From positions 1 to 37,728 of the forward strand of contig JAABNQ010000033.1 in assembly GCA_009928435.1 (NCBI GenBank): a stretch of DNA of 37,728 bases, in the 5' to 3' direction. The position numbers and the translations under genes were made by a program. Of this stretch, positions 33,945 through 37,728 are shown piece by piece; within the stretch, counting starts at the first letter, position 1; each line of letters begins with the position of its first letter. The notes beneath the pieces were generated by a model, which was given only the letters and a program-made list of their open reading frames with translations, had not been told where the DNA came from and did no database searches. Origin of the DNA: Bacillus sp. HF117_J1_D (GTDB lineage Bacteria; Bacillota; Bacilli; Bacillales; Bacillaceae_C).

Positions 33945-34036
33945 ATCAAATTATCATGAGGTATGCTATAAGTAACCTTTCCTAGGTTACCAAACACTCC
34001 CCTGGATATTTCCCCTAATTCCGGGGGCTTTTTCTA
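33945..34036 (+). ncRNA. Candidate small RNA
   Basis: A weak promoter-like stretch (TTATCA, then TATAAG at 18 nt) leads into a short hairpin, GTAACC (33972-33977) with GGTTAC (33985-33990). A terminator-like stem follows, CCCCTGGAT (33999-34007) against ATTCCGGGG (34018-34026) with one mismatch, and then CTTTTTCTATTTT. No open frame fits. It could instead be the leader or tail of a lost gene. Confidence 0.3.
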
Positions 34037-34297
34037 TTTTAATTAATGATTGCCTTCAATCCTATCGGCGTTACCAGCTTCGATTAAAGTGGCCGTCGAA
34101 AAATTCAGTGGAAAATGATTTTCTCGGCGGTCATAGTTAATTTTGGGGTACGGGGGGCTCTGCTTTCATATTTGAAGCTGATGCGAAAAAAACATAAACC
34201 TATGAATAAATGACGATGTCCTCATTGGAATGACTTCCGCGGTAACTATTCATCAGTATCGTGACATGGGCCGTAAATCACCCAAAAAGGCATTGAA
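34037..34297. other. Unexplained stretch downstream of gadB
   Basis: This region is somewhat richer in G and C than the flanks. A plus-strand frame starting at ATG 34230 or thereabouts reads MTSAVTIHQYRDMGRKSPKK and ends in the opposite strand of the gadB 3' end. It has no ribosome site and is preceded by a stop. It may be remnant insertion-sequence DNA; I cannot identify it. Confidence 0.25.
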
Positions 34298-35902
34298 TCA
34301 ATGGCGAATACTTATATCGCAATTCGTGTGATCAAGTATGGGGCTTTCCATTGAATCCAGGTATGACACGGCCTGTTTAAAATGCTTCAAAAACATATGA
34401 GCCAAGCTCATGGAAAATCCGTTCCGAACGACAACGCGCATAATCGTTACATTTTCCATGTCAGGGGGTAAAGGATATGCTGGCACTTGCCAGCCAAATG
34501 TTAGCAATTGATTGGACAAGTTGTAAAGATTCCAGTTTGATGTATAACCTTCCTTCAGTCGCCATGTTAATACTGGAATATGCGAACCGTCAGTCAAAAC
34601 TTCAAAAGGTCCCATTGTCTGAATAGCATCGCTGAGAAAACGCGCCACTAATTGAGCATTTCGTTGTACCTTATAGTATCCGGTTTTACCTAAACGGAGA
34701 AATTTATAGTATTGCAGGAGCACTTGTGCACCGGGACGCGAGAAACTCAAGGTAAAGGTCGGGAAACTCCCGCCTAAATAAGACACATGGAAGATTAGAT
34801 CCTCGGGAAGATCTTCAGCCTCGCGCCAAATAATCCATCCAATACCCGGGTACACTAGACCGTATTTATGTCCCGAAACATTGATGGATTTTACTCTGGG
34901 CAACCGAAAATCCCAGACTAAGTCCGGCTGGAGGAACGGTGCAATAAATCCTCCTGAAGCAGCGTCTACATGTATCGGAATATCGAGACCTGTTCTGGAC
35001 TGAAGTTCGTCCAATGCCTTTGCGATTGCCTCAACCGGTTCATAAACGCCTGTATAAGTCACCCCAAAAGTAGATACCACACCAATTGTGTTTTCATCTA
35101 CAGCTGCGAGCACACCTTCGGGGTCCATAAAAGGATGACTCGGGGTAATGTTCACATAACGCGGTTCAATTTCCCAATAGTTCGCGAATTTTTTCCAAAC
35201 AATCTGTACGGCAGAACTAAAAACGATATTGGGCCGATCGATCGGCTTCCCTTGTTTCTTACGAACCTTTTGCCAGCGCCGCTTTAATGCAAGCCCCCCG
35301 AGCATGCAGGCTTCCGACGATCCCGTTGTCGAAGCACCCATTGTATTATGCGGACGGGGTGAATGCCAAAGATCGGCGATCATCCGTATACACCGTTCCT
35401 CTATCGCTGTTGTCTGCTGGTATTCATACTTATCAATCAAATTCTTGTTAATTGCTTCGGCATATATGCGATCCGCGGAAGTTTCCATCCATGTGGTAAC
35501 GAATGTTGCAAGATTAAGTTTAGGTTTGCCATCAAAAGTAATCTCATCGTGAACAATTTGATACGCGGTTTCAGGTAACATGCCTTCATCAGGTATACGA
35601 AAACGTGGACCATGCCCTTTATCATGGTGGAAAAATAAAGGATTTCTAGAAATTTTGTGAGGAGTTATCGTTTGCGTATGATGAAGCGGACGCCATTGAG
35701 AGCTGCCTCTTTTTGTCGGCCTGGGAAGATTGGGATTCCATACGGTTCTCGCCCTAAGTGTCTTTTTAGGGGTTACCTGTAGTGGGCTTGGTAGCTGATA
35801 CCCCATATATAAATGAGATGGGGTGGAGTATGTTTGGTTTATGGATGGGTAAGGACCAAATGGAATGAAAAAGGGAGTATACGTTTTATAATGCCTATTC
35901 AT
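34298..35902 (-). CDS. gadB: Glutamate decarboxylase with long N-terminal extension
   Basis: A 534-residue PLP enzyme converting glutamate to GABA and CO2, consuming a proton. Cofactor motifs are intact: TTGSSEACMLGG (192-203), HVDAASGG (311-318) and the Schiff-base Lys346 in INVSGHKYGLVYPG; a C-terminal His is also present. It is about 70 residues longer than E. coli GadB because of an N-terminal Pro/Tyr/Thr/His-rich extension before FRIPDEGM. The extension is probably genuine: AGGAGG lies six nt before the ATG, with no good internal start. No GadC antiporter is adjacent, so it stands alone, convergent with XRE copy B and array 3. Possible roles are acid resistance or GABA supply in sporulating cells (inference). 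Confidence 0.92.
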   Translation of the reverse strand: MNRHYKTYTPFFIPFGPYPSINQTYSTPSHLYMGYQLPSPLQVTPKKTLRARTVWNPNLPRPTKRGSSQWRPLHHTQTITPHKISRNPLFFHHDKGHGPRFRIPDEGMLPETAYQIVHDEITFDGKPKLNLATFVTTWMETSADRIYAEAINKNLIDKYEYQQTTAIEERCIRMIADLWHSPRPHNTMGASTTGSSEACMLGGLALKRRWQKVRKKQGKPIDRPNIVFSSAVQIVWKKFANYWEIEPRYVNITPSHPFMDPEGVLAAVDENTIGVVSTFGVTYTGVYEPVEAIAKALDELQSRTGLDIPIHVDAASGGFIAPFLQPDLVWDFRLPRVKSINVSGHKYGLVYPGIGWIIWREAEDLPEDLIFHVSYLGGSFPTFTLSFSRPGAQVLLQYYKFLRLGKTGYYKVQRNAQLVARFLSDAIQTMGPFEVLTDGSHIPVLTWRLKEGYTSNWNLYNLSNQLLTFGWQVPAYPLPPDMENVTIMRVVVRNGFSMSLAHMFLKHFKQAVSYLDSMESPILDHTNCDISIRH

Positions 35903-36161
35903 TGAGGTCCTCCTATTTCAGCAATTAGTTATAAGTATGAAGAACATCAATAATCTAGAATGATTTTGAGAATGGGTGAAAAATTTTGTTTTACTTGCTC
36001 TCGAATAGTGCTCGCTTACATAATCGTATAGAAGAAGTACATCGCTTCAGATGATTTTCTTGGTTTTTATCACCTTTACTATGGATAAGGATGCTGGAGT
36101 TAGACTAAAAATTTGAGGTTAAAATAGGTTAGCATGAGACTCCTGCCTACAACAACACAAA
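35903..36161. other. gadB upstream region, no gene seen
   Basis: The AT-rich region contains the gadB ribosome site (35905-35914) at its left end. No convincing promoter pair and no open frame were found. The yclQ-like gene's terminator lies just to the right. Confidence 0.4.
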
Positions 36162-36199
36162 ATCCGGCAAAGAAGAACGAATTGTTCTCTCTGCCGGAT
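36162..36199 (-). terminator. Terminator of the yclQ-like gene
   Basis: ATCCGGCA (36162-36169) pairs with TGCCGGAT (36192-36199), with an inner AGAAC/GTTCT stem. On the minus strand the stem runs into TTTTGTGTTG. It lies about 90 nt after the stop codon. Confidence 0.75.
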
Positions 36200-36286
36200 C
36201 CATATAAAAGGGGGTAATTGATATATGGCTTTTTCAACTTTGATTGATTTCATTCAGCCTTGGCATGCCGAACAAAACAGTTTGGA

Positions 36287-37243
36287 TTAAAGCGCTTCTT
36301 CAACGCTTTTAATCATTGTTTTAATCGATTGCAGTCCTCCACCAGAAAGGTACCAGTAGTCCGCATCCAAGTAGAAAATTTTTCCGTCTTTATACGCTGT
36401 TGTCTTTTTCACTAGATCATTTTCAACTGCGTCTTTTGCTGGTGGAGCATCTTTTTCAACTGCTGCGCCCCGATCAATAACGAACAGAACGTCAGGGTTT
36501 GTTTCTAAAATGTATTCAAAAGAAATTCCTTGTCCGTGTGTGGACACTTCGATATTTTCATCAGCTTCTTTAAATCCAAGAACATCATGGATCCAACCGA
36601 ATCTTGATTTAGATCCATAAGCGCTCACTTTACCTTCATTGGCCAAAACGATCAGCGTTTTTTTATCCATAGACCCTGCCTTTTCATTTACATCTGAAAT
36701 TTGCTTTTCAACATCTTCCAACTCAGCTTTAACTTGGTCTTCCTTGCCGAAAATGTCACCAATTGTATTCATGTTTTTCTCAAAGGATTCCATATAGTTA
36801 TTAGTATCGACTCCCATATAGACAGTAGGAGCAATTTCTGCAAATTGGTCATACAAATCAGCTTGACGTCCTGAAATGAAGATGACATCTGGCTTTATTT
36901 CATTGATTGCCTCAAAATCCGGTTCTTTCAAGCTTCCAACGTTTGTGTAGTCATCACCTGCATATTTTTCAAGATAAGCAGGAACGGTCGCCTGTGGTAA
37001 CCCAGTTACATTGATTCCCAACTCATCCAATGTATCTAGTACACCAAAATCGAACACAACAACCTTTTCAGGGTTTTTCTTAACTGTTGCATCTCCATAT
37101 TCATGAGTGATAGTTACCTCTTCCGCCTGCTTCCCCGGCTCGTTCTTCTCTTTCCCTCCGGATTGATTTGTTTCTTTGGATCCACAAGCGGCAAAAACAA
37201 CTGCCATCACGAAAAGCATAATAAATAAAGTCCACTTTTTCAT
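36287..37243 (-). CDS. yclQ: Siderophore-binding lipoprotein, YclQ-like (petrobactin type)
   Basis: A 318-residue iron-siderophore solute-binding protein anchored by a lipoprotein signal with lipobox VFAAC-GS. It follows B. subtilis YclQ closely from memory: KNPEKVVVFDFGVLDTLDELG, NVGSLKEPDFEAI, FISGRQADLYDQFAEIAPTVY, and the C-terminal FVIDRGAAV and DADYWYLSGGGLQS segments. YclQ binds petrobactin and its precursors and delivers them to YclNOP. AAAGGAGAG supports the ATG. It has its own promoter with Fur-type boxes and its own terminator; no permease or ATPase genes are visible beside it, unlike the yclNOPQ operon. Confidence 0.9.
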   Translation of the reverse strand: MKKWTLFIMLFVMAVVFAACGSKETNQSGGKEKNEPGKQAEEVTITHEYGDATVKKNPEKVVVFDFGVLDTLDELGINVTGLPQATVPAYLEKYAGDDYTNVGSLKEPDFEAINEIKPDVIFISGRQADLYDQFAEIAPTVYMGVDTNNYMESFEKNMNTIGDIFGKEDQVKAELEDVEKQISDVNEKAGSMDKKTLIVLANEGKVSAYGSKSRFGWIHDVLGFKEADENIEVSTHGQGISFEYILETNPDVLFVIDRGAAVEKDAPPAKDAVENDLVKKTTAYKDGKIFYLDADYWYLSGGGLQSIKTMIKSVEEAL

Positions 37244-37414
37244 AGATTGACTCTCCTTTAATCCGTTGAACTATGTAAAATGAAATCCGTATAAGGATTG
37301 GCAACAGACAATATATCTGCCGTCAAACCACGTATCTAATCATAACTAGCAGCCCACAACCAAACTTAACAGAATAACATTTCCCAGATTCACCTGCCCC
37401 ATCTTTAACGAAAA

Positions 37415-37496
37415 TGATAATCGTTATCACTTGAGCTCGTATCCTATTATAGCACCACACGAGAAAGAGTCAACAGATAAATGAGAATTTTTCTCA
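37415..37496 (-). promoter_or_regulatory. Fur-regulated promoter of the yclQ-like gene
   Basis: On the minus strand, TTGACT (37473-37468) and TATAAT (37451-37446) are separated by 16 nt, a near-consensus sigma-A promoter. TGATAAT-C-GTTATCA (37415-37429) is a 7-1-7 Fur box with one asymmetric base, sitting at about +10 to +24. A weaker related dyad, TGAGAA-TTT-TTCTCA (37482-37496), lies just upstream of the -35 box. Iron-dependent repression is expected. The leader to the start codon is about 195 nt. Confidence 0.88.
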
Positions 37497-37671
37497 CTTA
37501 AACATTGTGAAACATCGCAGGATGCTCATCGTCAAACCTGCCGCTAGTTATGATGGATTATTGGAAAACAGAAGAAAGTTGGTCAAAAGAAGTTTATCTT
37601 CATCATCTTAGTGGACATTCACCGCCATCCATTTTGACCAAATAGGATGACCCTAAAGATCATTTACTCAT
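37497..37671 (+). other. Intergenic with a possible 31-codon frame
   Basis: A plus-strand frame ATG 37550 to TAG 37645 would encode MMDYWKTEESWSKEVYLHHL plus 11 residues. It has no clear ribosome site and no recognised family. Otherwise nothing is seen here. Confidence 0.2.
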
Positions 37672-37728
37672 CAGATTGACATCCTCCCCGCCCATTCATG
37701 AACGAGGATTCCTAAAAGGAACTTACGA
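37672..37728 (-). mobile_element. Terminal hairpin of an IS200/IS605-type (TnpB) element, cut by the right edge
   Basis: Read on the minus strand, the edge shows GGAATCCTCGTTCATGAATG followed by GGCGGGGAGGATGTCAA. ATCCTC pairs with GAGGAT. This hairpin with GGGGAGGATGTCAA is, from memory, the conserved right end of IS200/IS605 tnpB elements in Bacillaceae, where it also forms the 3' part of the TnpB guide RNA scaffold. The gene itself would lie beyond the edge. Sequence to the left (ATCAGATGAGTAA region) would then be the flank or guide segment. Confidence 0.6.

Noticed and set aside
36225-36290. A 21-codon plus-strand frame (MAFSTLIDFIQPWHAEQNSL...) after GGGGG
   Set aside because: It overlaps the 3' end of the yclQ-like gene on the other strand, its spacing to the G run is long, and nothing supports expression. 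Kept only as a note.

Overview
The window looks like a low-to-moderate GC Bacillaceae chromosome (Bacillus or a close relative). The signs are strong AGGAGG-type ribosome sites, frequent TTG/GTG starts, a petrobactin-binding-like lipoprotein close to B. subtilis YclQ, and an almost complete counterpart of the B. subtilis yodPQRST cluster. Most genes serve uptake and breakdown of small nitrogen compounds (amides, hydantoin-like rings, amino acids, beta-amino acids), each with its own local regulator.

Layout. 1-750: degraded remnants with a terminator. 752-2856 (-): acetamidase/formamidase with an aromatic-type amino acid permease. 3241-7811 (+): a tight operon of TetR regulator, NCS1 (CodB-like) permease, DUF917 protein and hydantoinase/oxoprolinase, with a palindromic operator over its transcription start and a strong terminator. 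8581-9972 (-): YjiH-type membrane protein. 10330-18640 (-): aminotransferase, CoA-transferase A and B, thiolase, deacylase, beta-lysine acetyltransferase and NhaC antiporter, with a divergent PucR-type regulator (18788-20425, +). The lysine 2,3-aminomutase expected for this pathway is absent. 20646-22826 (-): polar amino acid ABC importer. 23114-24436 (-): AtoE-like short-chain fatty acid transporter. 24656-26661: LysR regulator divergent from AzlC/AzlD. 26988-33195: an accessory-looking segment with an argininosuccinate-lyase-like protein lacking the usual catalytic serines, a NodB-fold hydrolase, an MFS transporter, and small XRE repressors, one of which lies in a ~450-bp direct duplication. 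34298-35902 (-): glutamate decarboxylase with a long proline-rich N-terminus. 36287-37243 (-): YclQ-like lipoprotein under a Fur-type promoter. The right edge enters what looks like the terminal hairpin of an IS200/IS605 (TnpB-type) element.

The most striking unexplained structure is non-coding: three arrays (about 7819-8192, 16921-17276, 33261-33740) with some 17 to 24 units each, built on the core TACTRKCC (or its complement GGMYAGTA) every 20-21 bp. The core is shared by all three arrays while the spacers are array-specific. A second non-coding family, a hairpin-rich repeat of 110-195 bp, occurs three times (3024, 8474, 28551); one copy ends exactly on a stop codon. A third pattern, TAAAC-N5-GTTTA, clusters around the XRE genes and probably marks their operators.
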